A stretch of DNA of 51,243 nt from Lachnospiraceae bacterium (lineage in GTDB: Bacteria > Bacillota > Clostridia > Lachnospirales > Lachnospiraceae). Below are positions 1 to 8,402 of the stretch, piece after piece. Position 1 is the first letter of the stretch. Every line of letters begins with the position of its first letter. Both the position numbers and the translations under genes were made by a program. The notes under the pieces are model-generated. The model was given only the letters and a program-made list of their open reading frames with translations. It did no database searches and was not told the DNA's origin. Where the stretch lies: NCBI GenBank assembly GCA_017472325.1, contig JAFUQM010000066.1, positions 1 to 51,243 of the forward strand, read 5' to 3'.

Positions 1-111
1 ATGACAGCACAGGGTATTGTGTAATATACGCGATATCAAAGCAGTCTGTGTAAGCAGACAATGAGTGCAAGACACTGGTTTGCGAGTATTATAAGGTGAA
101 ATCATATTATT

Positions 112-200
112 AAGACTTATAAACAAAAAAGTCCTATAAACAAATCAAATCTTCGATTTGAATGGTGTTTATAGGATTTTTCTTGTTTATAGGTCTTTTT
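112..200 (+). terminator. Long composite hairpin, probable terminator of the upstream gene
   Basis: The arms at 112-142 and 166-197 are almost perfectly complementary over about 31 bp. A second perfect 7-bp stem (TCAAATC/GATTTGA) lies inside the loop. Each arm contains the unit TATAAACA (or its complement TGTTTATA) twice, so the structure looks like two nested terminator hairpins. The T-run at 196-200 follows the stem. Whatever gene lies left of the window probably ends here. The rest of 1-255 shows no gene I can support. Confidence 0.6.
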
Positions 201-255
201 GCATAATCTACACTAAAATGAAGAAACTATACAAAAAAAGCAGAGGTTAGATGTC

Positions 256-1413
256 ATGACAAATGCAAGTGATATTAAGTATGTAGGTGTAGATGACCAT
301 AGCATTGATTTGTTTGAAGGAATGTATGCGGTGCCAAATGGGATGTCATATAATTCTTACGTCATAATGGATGAGAAAATTGCTATTATGGATACCGTTG
401 ATGTGGGGTTTACTGCAAAGTGGCTGCACAATATACAGAACGTATTGGGAAATAGGAAACCAGATTATTTGATAGTGCAGCATATGGAACCGGACCATTC
501 AGCAAACATTATGAATTTTATAGAAAAGTATCCTGAAACGATATTGGTAGCTTCGGCAAAAGCATTCAAGATGATGAAAAATTATTTTGGAACAGAGTTT
601 GAAGAAAATAGAATTGTTGTGGCTGATGGAGATATGCTTTCGCTTGGCCAGCATAAACTATTTTTTGCAACTGCACCAATGGTGCATTGGCCGGAGGTGA
701 TTGTGACATATGATAGTACAGCAAAGGCTTTGTTTTCGGCAGATGGATTTGGTAAGTTTGGAGCATTGGATGTAGAAGAGGACTGGACTTGTGAAGCGAG
801 ACGCTATTATATCAGTATTATTGGTAAATTTGGTGCGCAGGTACAAAGATTTCTACAAAAGATTGTAGCGTGGGATATACAGATGATATATCCACTTCAT
901 GGACCTGTACTATCTGACAATATTGCTCATTATATAGGACTATACAATACTTGGTCGAGCTATCAGCCAGAAGAAGAAGGTGTTGTGATTGCCTATGCTT
1001 CTACGTATGGTAATACGAAAAATGCTGTGATTTTGCTACAGGAAAAGTTAAAGGAAAAAGGATGTCCCAACGTCGTTGTGTATGACCTCGCAAGATGTGA
1101 TATGTCTGAGGCTGTGGAAGATGCCTTCCGGTATCGTAAGCTTGTTTTGGCTTCTATTACTTACAATGCAGATATTTTTCCGTGCATGCGTGAATTTATC
1201 AATGCACTGAAAGAACGAAATTTTAGTAACAGAATTGTTGCATTTATAGAAAACGGAAGTTGGGCGCCGATTGCCGCTACAGTCATGCGGGAGAACCTGG
1301 AAAAGAGTAAGGGAATCATCTTTACAGATACATTTGTAACAATATTATCCGTTTTGAATGAAAAAAGTATGACACAACTGGAATTGCTTGCAGAGGAATT
1401 GATGAGGAGGTAA
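256..1413 (+). CDS. fprA: FprA-family flavodiiron protein (A-type flavoprotein)
   Basis: Flavodiiron proteins reduce O2 to water or NO to N2O in the cytoplasm of anaerobes, taking electrons from rubredoxin. This 385-residue protein has the usual two-domain layout. The N-terminal metallo-beta-lactamase-like domain carries the diiron motif H76-x-E78-x-D80-H81, with further ligand candidates in MVHWPEV, SADGFG and LHGP. A C-terminal flavodoxin domain starts near residue 245 with the FMN phosphate loop ASTYGNTKN. Length matches the minimal class A family. The ATG at 256 follows a weak purine-rich site (AGAGG). The gene is first in an operon: rubredoxin begins 5 nt after its stop, and two 2-oxoacid oxidoreductase genes follow with overlapping ends. 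The adjacent rubredoxin is the expected electron donor. Whether O2 or NO is the true substrate cannot be told from sequence. Confidence 0.95.
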   Translation: MTNASDIKYVGVDDHSIDLFEGMYAVPNGMSYNSYVIMDEKIAIMDTVDVGFTAKWLHNIQNVLGNRKPDYLIVQHMEPDHSANIMNFIEKYPETILVASAKAFKMMKNYFGTEFEENRIVVADGDMLSLGQHKLFFATAPMVHWPEVIVTYDSTAKALFSADGFGKFGALDVEEDWTCEARRYYISIIGKFGAQVQRFLQKIVAWDIQMIYPLHGPVLSDNIAHYIGLYNTWSSYQPEEEGVVIAYASTYGNTKNAVILLQEKLKEKGCPNVVVYDLARCDMSEAVEDAFRYRKLVLASITYNADIFPCMREFINALKERNFSNRIVAFIENGSWAPIAATVMRENLEKSKGIIFTDTFVTILSVLNEKSMTQLELLAEELMRR

Positions 1414-1418
1414 CGACA

Positions 1419-1583
1419 ATGAAATATGTATGTGATGTGTGCGGATGGATTTATGATGAGGCAGTGGGTGTACCCGATATGGGGATTGCACCAGGAACAA
1501 AATTTGAAGATCTTCCAGAGGATTTTTTGTGTCCGTTATGTTTTGTAGGCAAAGAATTTTTCAGCGAGGTAAATGAGTCATGA
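1419..1583 (+). CDS. Rubredoxin
   Basis: A 54-residue protein with the two iron-binding knuckles of rubredoxin: C5-x2-C8-G-W near the N terminus and C38-P-x-C41 near the C terminus. It also has the conserved [10 protein letters not shown] and [11 protein letters not shown] stretches. Rubredoxin is a one-electron carrier, and the preceding flavodiiron protein is its natural acceptor. The second knuckle reads CPLCF instead of the usual CP-x-CG, so the glycine after C41 is replaced by phenylalanine, which may shift the redox potential. It starts 5 nt after fprA, with AGGAGG overlapping the fprA stop region as ribosome binding site. Its TGA stop overlaps the next ATG by 4 nt, a sign of translational coupling. 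Confidence 0.93.
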   Translation: MKYVCDVCGWIYDEAVGVPDMGIAPGTKFEDLPEDFLCPLCFVGKEFFSEVNES

Positions 1584-2773
1584 AGCAGGTAGTAGATAAA
1601 ACAAGTAGTCTGCAGGAAAAATTGGAATCGGGAAACGAATATTATGAAATTCGTTTAGAAAGTATAGGTGGTTTAGGGGCAAATCTATGTGGAAAAATGT
1701 TAGGTGAGCTAGGCGTAAAATATTTGGATATAAACAGTAGTAACTTTTCCAGTTATGGTTCAGAGAAGACGGGTACACCCGTCAAAGGCTTTATTAGATA
1801 TTGTAAAAAAGAAAAAGAAATCAGAGAACATTCTCCAGTCATAGAGCCGGATTTATTAGTGGTATTCCATCAAGCATTGTTAAAGGACACATCGGTTTGG
1901 AAAGGATGTGGAGAGAAAACTGCAGTCATAATTGCATTAGAAGCAGGACAAGAGCAGCCAGATGGTTTGGGAGAACAGAGCTTAGACATCTATAAGGCGG
2001 TTGGACTTAGTATGACAGGAAATAGACTAGGTGCCTGTTATGGATTAGAAGCACAGAAAATTGCAATGGAAACACATTCTAGAATTAATGTTGTTATGCT
2101 TGGAGCTGCATTGAAGGTCATGGGGATACAAGATTTGACAGTTGGAGAGACGGTCATTACAGATACACTTGGTAAAAAATATCCAGATGCTTTAAAGAGT
2201 AATCTTGAAGGAATGCGAAGAGGATATGAAGAAGTAAAAAGAATGGAAATTACGCAAGAATATAGACAGGAGAATGAAACATCTAAAAGGTCATATACCT
2301 GTAACGCAGAAGATACAAAACAAATCACAAAGCAAGTATGGGGATACTTAGATGCACCTATTGGGGGGATTAATCCTAGATTTGGCAGTACAGTCGTGGC
2401 GGATTTGTCACCGTCCAGACAAGGCTATATTCCGCTGTTTATTAAGGAAAGGTGTATCAACTGTGGATTGTGTCATTCTACCTGTCCGGATATGGTGTTT
2501 CAGTTTGTCAAAGGTGAATATAAAGGCAGAGAGATGATGGTCAATCAGGGGCTGGATTACTATCATTGTAAAGGCTGTTTGCGTTGTGTGGATGTATGTC
2601 CGGTGAATGCGCTTGTACGAGGTGTGGAGGCACAACATCCAGAGAAAGCGTATTTTATGGCAAATCAAGAACTTTTGCGGATGCCGGAATATTATGAAGA
2701 AGCAGGAGCGGATGGCTATATTACTTCAGAATCTTATTTGACAGAAAAGAGAATGGAAGGAGGAGAAGTATAA
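1580..2773 (+). CDS. 2-oxoacid:ferredoxin oxidoreductase, fused gamma-delta subunit
   Basis: A 397-residue protein. Residues 20-200 form the gamma (catalytic, KorC/PorG-like) domain, starting with the typical [19 protein letters not shown]. The C-terminal part, about residues 285-345, is a delta-type ferredoxin domain with two [4Fe-4S] motifs, [12 protein letters not shown] and [12 protein letters not shown]. It would work with the next gene (alpha-beta fusion) to decarboxylate a 2-oxoacid oxidatively to an acyl-CoA and pass electrons out through the ferredoxin domain. Rubredoxin overlaps its start by 4 nt and the alpha-beta gene overlaps its stop by 1 nt, so the four genes are almost certainly cotranscribed and coupled. 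Substrate (pyruvate, 2-oxoglutarate, branched-chain or aryl 2-oxoacid) cannot be settled from sequence. Confidence 0.88.
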   Translation: MKQVVDKTSSLQEKLESGNEYYEIRLESIGGLGANLCGKMLGELGVKYLDINSSNFSSYGSEKTGTPVKGFIRYCKKEKEIREHSPVIEPDLLVVFHQALLKDTSVWKGCGEKTAVIIALEAGQEQPDGLGEQSLDIYKAVGLSMTGNRLGACYGLEAQKIAMETHSRINVVMLGAALKVMGIQDLTVGETVITDTLGKKYPDALKSNLEGMRRGYEEVKRMEITQEYRQENETSKRSYTCNAEDTKQITKQVWGYLDAPIGGINPRFGSTVVADLSPSRQGYIPLFIKERCINCGLCHSTCPDMVFQFVKGEYKGREMMVNQGLDYYHCKGCLRCVDVCPVNALVRGVEAQHPEKAYFMANQELLRMPEYYEEAGADGYITSESYLTEKRMEGGEV

Positions 2774-4965
2774 TGAAAGAGCAGGTTATGGAATATGCTT
2801 CTGGAAATGAAATGGCATCGATTGCCATTAAACAGATAGGGTATGATTTGATGGGCTATTATCCGATTACTCCTTCGACACAGATTGCTGAAAATCTGGA
2901 TATCATGCGTGCAAATGGAGAAACTGACCTGGTGATGGTAGCGGCAGAAGGAGAGCATAGTGCAGCAGGCATTTGCTATGGAGCATCAGTGGCAGGAGGC
3001 CGTGTTGTAAATGCAACTAGTGCTAACGGACTTTTATATGCAATTGAACAGTTTCCAGTGCAGTCAGGTACGCGTTATCCAATGGTTATGAATGTAGTAT
3101 GTAGGACAGTTTCAGGACCTTTGTCTATCAAAGGAGATCATAGTGATATTATGTACCTCCTAAATACAGGCTGGCCCATTTTGTTTGCTAGTACAGTGCA
3201 GCAAGTATATGATTTTAATATCATTGCGCTGAAGTTGGCAGAGCAGGTAAGGCTCCCTGTTGTGGTGGCATATGATGGTTTTTTTACAAGTCACCAAAAG
3301 GTGCGGTGCTATCGATTTGCAGATGATAAGGTTGTAAGAGAATATATTGGTGCAAAACAGGAAGAGTATCCTTTTTTGGATTTAACACATCCGATTACGG
3401 TAGGTTCCTATATGAATGAACCGGATATTATTAACAACCGATATCAGTTGCATCTGGCAATGGAAGAAGTGGATAAATTGCTTCCAGAATTGTTTGCTTC
3501 CTATCAGGAGATTTCGGGAAGAGCCTATGGAAAGGTAGAAGGAATTCACAATGAGGATGCTAAGAGCTTTCTGGTGTTGTTAGGTTCGTCATATGATACT
3601 TCTATTGAAGCGGTAGAGGAAATGCGAAAGGAAGGAAAGAAAGTAGGGGCGGCTACATTACATGTACTTCGTCCTTTCCCAGGAAAAGAGCTGTCTGAGT
3701 TCCTTGGCTGCGGGGAAAATATTTTGGTAGCGGACAGACAGGACAGCTATGGTGCAGGTGGTGGAAATCTATCGTTAGAAGTGCGTGCCGCCATGCAGAG
3801 ATTTGGCAGCAAGGCAAGGATAAAGAGTCTGGTCTATGGGCTGGGTGGCAAGGATTTTTTTAAAGAAGATGCAAAGACAATGTTATTGATGGCAGAAGAT
3901 ATTACACAGCCTGATTTTGCATATTATGGAGTGACACCGGGAGATATGGTAGACACTACGACCAAAAAAACAGAAGATGAGCCACTTTTTTCGCCTATTA
4001 CACGGGAAATGACAAGTATTGGTGCAAATGCAAACTTAAATGCAGTGACAGCTATGCCAGGCCGTATTGCACCTGGACATGGGGCTTGTCCGGGCTGTGG
4101 TATCCCAGTCAACTTAAATCTGCTGCTTAGAGGAATTGAAGATCCAGTTGTATTTTTGTTCCAGACGGGTTGTGCTATGATTGTGACAACTGCATATCCG
4201 AGAACAAGTTTTAAGGTACCGTATCTTCATAATTTATTTCAGAATGGAGCTGCTACTTTAAGTGGTGTAGCAGAAATCTGTTACCGTAAGCAGCAAAAAG
4301 GGGAAATTCCACCAGGTGATATTATTTTTATTATGGTCAGTGGAGACGGCGGTCTGGATATCGGGATGGGATCTGCACTTGGAACAGCACTGCGTGGGCA
4401 TAGATTACTCATATTTGAATATGATAATGGCGGTTATATGAATACTGGCTATCAGCTTTCTTATTCTACGCCATTAGGAGCTAGAAGCTCGACTTCTCAT
4501 GTGGGAGAAAAACAATATGGGAAAAGCTTTTTTCACAAAGATATGCCACAGATTATGGCAGCAACGGGAATGCCCTATGTAGCAACCGTGGCAGAATCCA
4601 ATCCAGTAGATTTTATGCAAAAAGCAGCTAAGGCAGCGCAGTATGCCAAGACAACAGGAACAGCTTACGTAAAGGCAATTTCTGCTTGTCCGCTCAATTG
4701 GAATGATAAACCGGCAACAGAGCGCAAGGTGATTGAAGCTGCGGTAAATTGTTGCTATTTTCCACTATACGAAGTAGAAGAGGGCGTGTTGCGCCTTTCT
4801 TATGACCCAGAAAAGACAGGAAAGAAAATTCCTGTACTGGATTGGCTTTCTATGATGGGAAGAACGACGCATTTGCAGAAAGAGCAATATCGAGAAGTAG
4901 TAGAACGGTTACAGCTTGAAACGGATAGAAGATTTAAAGAACTGAAAAAGAGAGCAGAACAATAA
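2773..4965 (+). CDS. 2-oxoacid:ferredoxin oxidoreductase, fused alpha-beta subunit
   Basis: A 730-residue protein joining the alpha and beta subunits. Residues 1-380 are the alpha part, with the pyrimidine-binding signature YYPITPSTQIAENL near the start and a transketolase C-terminal-like domain (LRPFPGKELSEF). Residues 430-730 are a PorB-like beta part. It has the cluster-binding CPGC motif, further cysteines in QTGCAM and ISACPLNW, and the thiamine diphosphate motif GDGGLDIGMG with the paired DNGGYMNTG. Together with the preceding gamma-delta protein all four OFOR subunits are present in two chains, a split unlike the single-chain pyruvate enzyme. The ATG overlaps the previous TAA by one base. 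Context with flavodiiron protein and rubredoxin suggests an oxidative-stress or electron-disposal role rather than main pyruvate catabolism; this is inference. Confidence 0.9.
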   Translation: MKEQVMEYASGNEMASIAIKQIGYDLMGYYPITPSTQIAENLDIMRANGETDLVMVAAEGEHSAAGICYGASVAGGRVVNATSANGLLYAIEQFPVQSGTRYPMVMNVVCRTVSGPLSIKGDHSDIMYLLNTGWPILFASTVQQVYDFNIIALKLAEQVRLPVVVAYDGFFTSHQKVRCYRFADDKVVREYIGAKQEEYPFLDLTHPITVGSYMNEPDIINNRYQLHLAMEEVDKLLPELFASYQEISGRAYGKVEGIHNEDAKSFLVLLGSSYDTSIEAVEEMRKEGKKVGAATLHVLRPFPGKELSEFLGCGENILVADRQDSYGAGGGNLSLEVRAAMQRFGSKARIKSLVYGLGGKDFFKEDAKTMLLMAEDITQPDFAYYGVTPGDMVDTTTKKTEDEPLFSPITREMTSIGANANLNAVTAMPGRIAPGHGACPGCGIPVNLNLLLRGIEDPVVFLFQTGCAMIVTTAYPRTSFKVPYLHNLFQNGAATLSGVAEICYRKQQKGEIPPGDIIFIMVSGDGGLDIGMGSALGTALRGHRLLIFEYDNGGYMNTGYQLSYSTPLGARSSTSHVGEKQYGKSFFHKDMPQIMAATGMPYVATVAESNPVDFMQKAAKAAQYAKTTGTAYVKAISACPLNWNDKPATERKVIEAAVNCCYFPLYEVEEGVLRLSYDPEKTGKKIPVLDWLSMMGRTTHLQKEQYREVVERLQLETDRRFKELKKRAEQ

Positions 4966-5013
4966 CTACGATTGAAGCAGAATCTATGAAGTAAATCAAT
5001 GTAAATAGTATTA

Positions 5014-5064
5014 GAATAGCTGATTTTGACAATCTTTTTTTTCGATTGTTAGAATTAGCTATTC
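5014..5064 (+). terminator. Hairpin after the redox operon
   Basis: The arms 5014-5034 and 5044-5064 pair over about 21 bp, with a few G-U or mismatched positions and a T-rich loop. It lies 50 nt after the stop of the alpha-beta oxidoreductase gene. The T-run is in the loop rather than after the stem, so termination strength is uncertain. Confidence 0.5.
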
Positions 5065-5155
5065 TTACCTATGTGTATCAGAACACTATATACATAATAT
5101 TGCTTGAGAAGTTACATTCATGATGATATAATACTAATATTTGTAGCACAGAATA

Positions 5156-5252
5156 ACTTTAAAGTGACTTTAGAGGAAAATATTTTATATTAGATATTGA
5201 CATTTTGGCAAAAAAGAGATATCATTCTAAAAGTGCTTTACGACTTTAAAGT
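5156..5252. promoter_or_regulatory. Paired palindrome ACTTTAAAGT flanking the promoter, candidate operator
   Basis: The exact 10-bp palindrome ACTTTAAAGT occurs at 5156-5165 and again at 5243-5252. One copy lies upstream of the -35 box and one downstream of the -10 box. A partial copy (GGTTTAAAGT) follows at 5258-5267. Two sites bracketing a promoter suggest a dimeric repressor that could loop or block it. The regulator is unknown. Confidence 0.4.
5197..5225 (+). promoter_or_regulatory. Sigma-A type promoter of the aldolase gene
   Basis: A perfect -35 box TTGACA (5197-5202) is followed after 17 nt by TATCAT (5220-5225), one mismatch from the -10 consensus. The leader to the ATG at 5310 is about 80 nt. 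Confidence 0.65.
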
Positions 5253-5309
5253 GTAACGGTTTAAAGTGAGGAATGAAAGCTAGTACATATATTTTTCTTG
5301 GAGGACGTT

Positions 5310-6290
5310 ATGGAAAAGAATAATGGTAATTTGGTCGCATTCAGACCTGATATTAAGGTAGTAGATTGTACACTGCGTGATGGTGGTTTGGTAAATAATT
5401 TTGCATTTACGGATGAATTTGTAAAAGATTTATATCGTACAAATATCAAAGCCGGAATTGATTACATGGAATTTGGATATAAAGCATCAAAGGAAATTTT
5501 TAGCACAAAAGATTACGGTAAATGGAAATTCTGTGAAGAAGAAGATATTCGTGCGATTGTTGGCAATAATGATTTTGATATGAAAATTGCAGTTATGACG
5601 GATGTAGGAAGAACAGACTACAAGAATGATATTTTAAAGAAAGAAGATAGTGTGATTGACCTTGTTCGTACGGCAACGTATATTCATCAGATTCCAACAG
5701 CAATTGAGATGATTCAGGATGCACATGAAAAAGGCTATGAGACAACTGTTAATATTATGGCGATTTCTAAAGTGCGTGAAGAAGAATTAGATAAAGGACT
5801 TGAACTTCTTGCAGAATGTGATGTTGATGTTATTTACCTTGTAGACAGCTTTGGGGCGTTCTATCCAGAGCAGATTCGAAGATTGACAGATAAATATATG
5901 AACATCGCAGAAAAATATGGTAAAAAGATTGGTATGCATGCACATAATAATCAGCAGTTGGCTTTTGCCAATACAATTGAGGCGTTGACGAATGGTGCCA
6001 GCTTGCTAGATGCAACAGTCAGTGGTATGGGACGTGGTGCAGGAAACTGTTATATGGAATCACTGCTTGCTTTTCTTAGAAACCCGAGATACAATCTTGT
6101 GCCAGTTATGGATTTTGTACAGAAGTATATTAAGGCAGAGAAGGAAAAAGGAAATATATGGGGATATGATATTCCATATTTATTAACTGGTATTTTGAAT
6201 TCTCACCCTTCTTCTGCAATTAAGTTTATGAATGAGCAGAGAGAAGACTATTCAAGATTCTATCAGGAATTATTGGATAATATGGAATAA
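5310..6290 (+). CDS. DRE-TIM metallolyase family aldolase (HMGL-like)
   Basis: A 326-residue TIM-barrel protein of the HMG-CoA lyase/4-hydroxy-2-oxovalerate aldolase superfamily. The family signature is at the start, VDCTLRDGG, supplying the metal-binding Asp and catalytic Arg. The second metal site is the HxH in GMHAHNNQQLAFAN, and GMGRGAGNCYMES is a typical late loop. Such enzymes make or break C-C bonds next to a carbonyl with a divalent metal. There is no long C-terminal regulatory domain of the isopropylmalate synthase kind. I chose the ATG at 5310 because TTGGAGG lies 5-6 nt before it; an in-frame TTG at 5298 lacks such a site. The gene stands alone between its own promoter and a terminator. 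The substrate is not known; the family includes biosynthetic and catabolic members, and neighbours give no clue. Confidence 0.85.
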   Translation: MEKNNGNLVAFRPDIKVVDCTLRDGGLVNNFAFTDEFVKDLYRTNIKAGIDYMEFGYKASKEIFSTKDYGKWKFCEEEDIRAIVGNNDFDMKIAVMTDVGRTDYKNDILKKEDSVIDLVRTATYIHQIPTAIEMIQDAHEKGYETTVNIMAISKVREEELDKGLELLAECDVDVIYLVDSFGAFYPEQIRRLTDKYMNIAEKYGKKIGMHAHNNQQLAFANTIEALTNGASLLDATVSGMGRGAGNCYMESLLAFLRNPRYNLVPVMDFVQKYIKAEKEKGNIWGYDIPYLLTGILNSHPSSAIKFMNEQREDYSRFYQELLDNME

Positions 6291-6348
6291 ATAGAATTAT
6301 GTACAGTATCTGTGCATTTGTGCAGATCGTGTTAATGAAATCGAATAG

Positions 6349-6400
6349 AAGAGAATCTTTAGAACGCTATAGTTTCTAAAAGATTCTCTTTTGTGCTTTT
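6349..6400 (+). terminator. Rho-independent terminator after the aldolase gene
   Basis: AAGAGAATCTTTAGAA pairs with TTCTAAAAGATTCTCTT with one bulged base, followed by a T-rich tail. It lies about 60 nt after the stop codon. Confidence 0.75.
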
Positions 6401-6412
6401 ATAGGATAAATA

Positions 6413-6441
6413 TTGCAACCTTGATGCAAAAGTTTTATGAT
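6413..6441 (+). promoter_or_regulatory. Promoter of the methionine-synthesis fusion gene
   Basis: TTGCAA (6413-6418) and TATGAT (6436-6441) are spaced by exactly 17 nt. The inverted repeat TTGCA-N7-TGCAA (6413-6429) overlaps the -35 box and could be an operator. I see no S-box (SAM riboswitch) in the leader, although this gene type often has one in Firmicutes. Confidence 0.55.
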
Positions 6442-6521
6442 AAAAAATGTGAAATAGATTTATCGGACTAAGAAAATGTAGTGAAAGCCGGAATATACTA
6501 CTGAGGAGAAGAATAAAAATT

Positions 6522-8297
6522 ATGACACAGCAGAAAAAAATGACGATACAGGATAAATTAAAAAAAGAAAAATTACTCTTTGACGGTGCCTTTGGAACTT
6601 ATTATGCAAAGATTTATGATACGAGAGAATTGCCAGAGTATGCGAATACCATGTATCCAGAGCGTGTTCGTAGGATTCATGAAGAATATATTGAAGCAGG
6701 AGCAGAAATCATTCGTACCAATACGTTTGCTAGTAATACAGTTTCGTTTGATAAGGCATGGGAGTCTGTACAGGAAAATATTAGACAAGGGTATCGACTG
6801 GCAGCTTTGGCAGCAGAAGCAAGAAATGTTTATGTAGCCGCTGATATTGGACAAATTTCGTGTCATCAGCAGTTTCATAAAGAACAGATTTCCAAAGAAT
6901 ATGTGGAAATTTGTCGTACTTTTTTAGAAGAAGGCGCAGAGCTTTTTGTATTTGAAACATTTTCTGATATGGAAGATATTCGTGAAGCACTTGAGTTTAT
7001 TGGAGATAAGGCTTTTGTTATTGTGCAATTTTTGGTAAATCAGTTTGGATATAGCCAATCTGGATTAAGTGCCAGAAAACTGGTACAGCGTGCGGAACGC
7101 ATAGAGTGGATTGATGCAGTGGGGTTTAATTGTGGAGTGGGACCAGGACATATGCAGCAGATTATCCGAAATATAAATTTTTCGGGTGATAAGATACTGA
7201 CAGCATTGCCGAATGCAGGATATCCGCAGATTGTCAGCAACCGTATGATATTTGATCAAGGGAACAGTGATTATTTTGCAAAAAAAGTAAGTGATATTGC
7301 AGCAGATGGTGCAGATATTGTAGGTGGATGCTGTGGTACAACCCCAGAATATATTCGTAAGATGCGGGAAAGGATATCTTTTGTGCAAACAGAGAAAGCA
7401 TCTTCTACATGTGTGAAAGATATAGAGCCTCTTCCTAAGAAATCGGCATCTTTTTTTGCTGATAAAGAAGGGAAGAAATTTATTGCAGTAGAATTGGCAC
7501 CTCCTCTTGGAAGTGATGATGAGAAACTGATGGATGCAGCGCATTTGTTGTTAAAAAGTGGTGTGGATGTATTGACATTTCCGGATTCTCCTTCCGGGAG
7601 AACCAGGGCAGATTCTATTCTCATGGCAGAAAAAGTAGCAAGAGAAACGGGTATGTGTGTTATGCCGCATATTTGTTGTCGTGACAAAAATGCCATTGCG
7701 ATACGTTCACAACTATTAGGGGCATATATCAATGATATACGGAATTTTCTCGTCATTACAGGAGACCCGATTCCTTCGATGGCAAGAAGTAGTATAAAGA
7801 GTGTTTTTAATTTTGATTCGGTAGGACTGATGCAGATTATGCGTGACATGAATGAGGAGCAGTTTGCACAGTCACCTATTTGTTATGGTGGTGCGATTAA
7901 CCAGGGGCGTAGGAATTTGGAAGTTGAAATAGGACGAGTAAAAAAGAAGATGGACGCAGGTGCTGCCTTCTTTTTAACACAGCCAGTTTCTACGAAGGAA
8001 GGTGTAGAACGCCTAAGACGTATTAAAGAGGAGACGGGAGCGCGTATTCTGTGTGGCATTATGCCGTTTGTCAGTCTGAAAAATGCTACCTTCATGAAAA
8101 ATGAAATGACAGGTATAGACGTGACGGATGAGGTTTTGTTGCGTTATCGTGAGGATATGACAAGAGAAGAGGGTGAACAGACAGGAATTTTGCTAGCTAA
8201 GGAAATGATGGCATTGACAGAAGCGTTTGTGGATGGATATTATTTTTCATTTCCATTTAATAGAGTGGGGATGCTGGAAAAAATTTTAAATAAATGA
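6522..8297 (+). CDS. Bifunctional homocysteine S-methyltransferase/methylenetetrahydrofolate reductase (YitJ-like)
   Basis: A 591-residue fusion. Residues 10-290 form a homocysteine S-methyltransferase domain (LLFDGAFGTYY at the start). Zinc-binding cysteines lie in FNCGVGPGH and in the GGCCGTTPEYIRKM motif. Residues 315-591 form a MetF-like flavin TIM barrel with FIAVELAPPLGSDDEKL, LVITGDP and the closing YYFSFPFNRVGM. Together the two halves would make methyl-THF and transfer its methyl group to homocysteine or a related carrier, as proposed for Bacillus YitJ. In some Clostridia such fusions work beside a MetH; no B12-binding domain is seen here. The ATG at 6522 follows GAGGAG at a somewhat long 13-nt distance; an ATG at 6540 has no ribosome binding site. 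It is monocistronic with its own promoter. metA, another methionine gene, lies 8 kb downstream. Confidence 0.92.
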   Translation: MTQQKKMTIQDKLKKEKLLFDGAFGTYYAKIYDTRELPEYANTMYPERVRRIHEEYIEAGAEIIRTNTFASNTVSFDKAWESVQENIRQGYRLAALAAEARNVYVAADIGQISCHQQFHKEQISKEYVEICRTFLEEGAELFVFETFSDMEDIREALEFIGDKAFVIVQFLVNQFGYSQSGLSARKLVQRAERIEWIDAVGFNCGVGPGHMQQIIRNINFSGDKILTALPNAGYPQIVSNRMIFDQGNSDYFAKKVSDIAADGADIVGGCCGTTPEYIRKMRERISFVQTEKASSTCVKDIEPLPKKSASFFADKEGKKFIAVELAPPLGSDDEKLMDAAHLLLKSGVDVLTFPDSPSGRTRADSILMAEKVARETGMCVMPHICCRDKNAIAIRSQLLGAYINDIRNFLVITGDPIPSMARSSIKSVFNFDSVGLMQIMRDMNEEQFAQSPICYGGAINQGRRNLEVEIGRVKKKMDAGAAFFLTQPVSTKEGVERLRRIKEETGARILCGIMPFVSLKNATFMKNEMTGIDVTDEVLLRYREDMTREEGEQTGILLAKEMMALTEAFVDGYYFSFPFNRVGMLEKILNK

Positions 8298-8402
8298 AAT
8301 TTTATATAAAGAAAAATTCTGGAAATGTGTTGAATCTTGTTGTAAAATAAGATTTGAACGTAATTTTTGCATGAGAAAAGGCATGTTAAGGGGAAGTATA
8401 TT

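Larger units (their letters stand above)
4966..5309 (+). other. Intergenic region with hairpin, palindromes and promoter
   Basis: This 344-nt stretch has no convincing gene. It holds the hairpin at 5014-5064, two copies of the 10-bp palindrome ACTTTAAAGT (5156-5165 and 5243-5252) with a degenerate third at 5258-5267, a good promoter at 5197-5225, and the GGAGG ribosome binding site at 5300-5304. Confidence 0.6.

Noticed and set aside
3..53. Open frame at the left edge ending in TAA at 51-53, possible 3' end of an upstream gene
   Set aside because: Only 16 codons are visible and none forms a motif; another frame ends at 22-24. The true end of the upstream gene cannot be chosen.
7065..7849. 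Two overlapping antisense open frames within the methionine fusion gene
   Set aside because: Both lie wholly inside a well-supported gene and show no family features.
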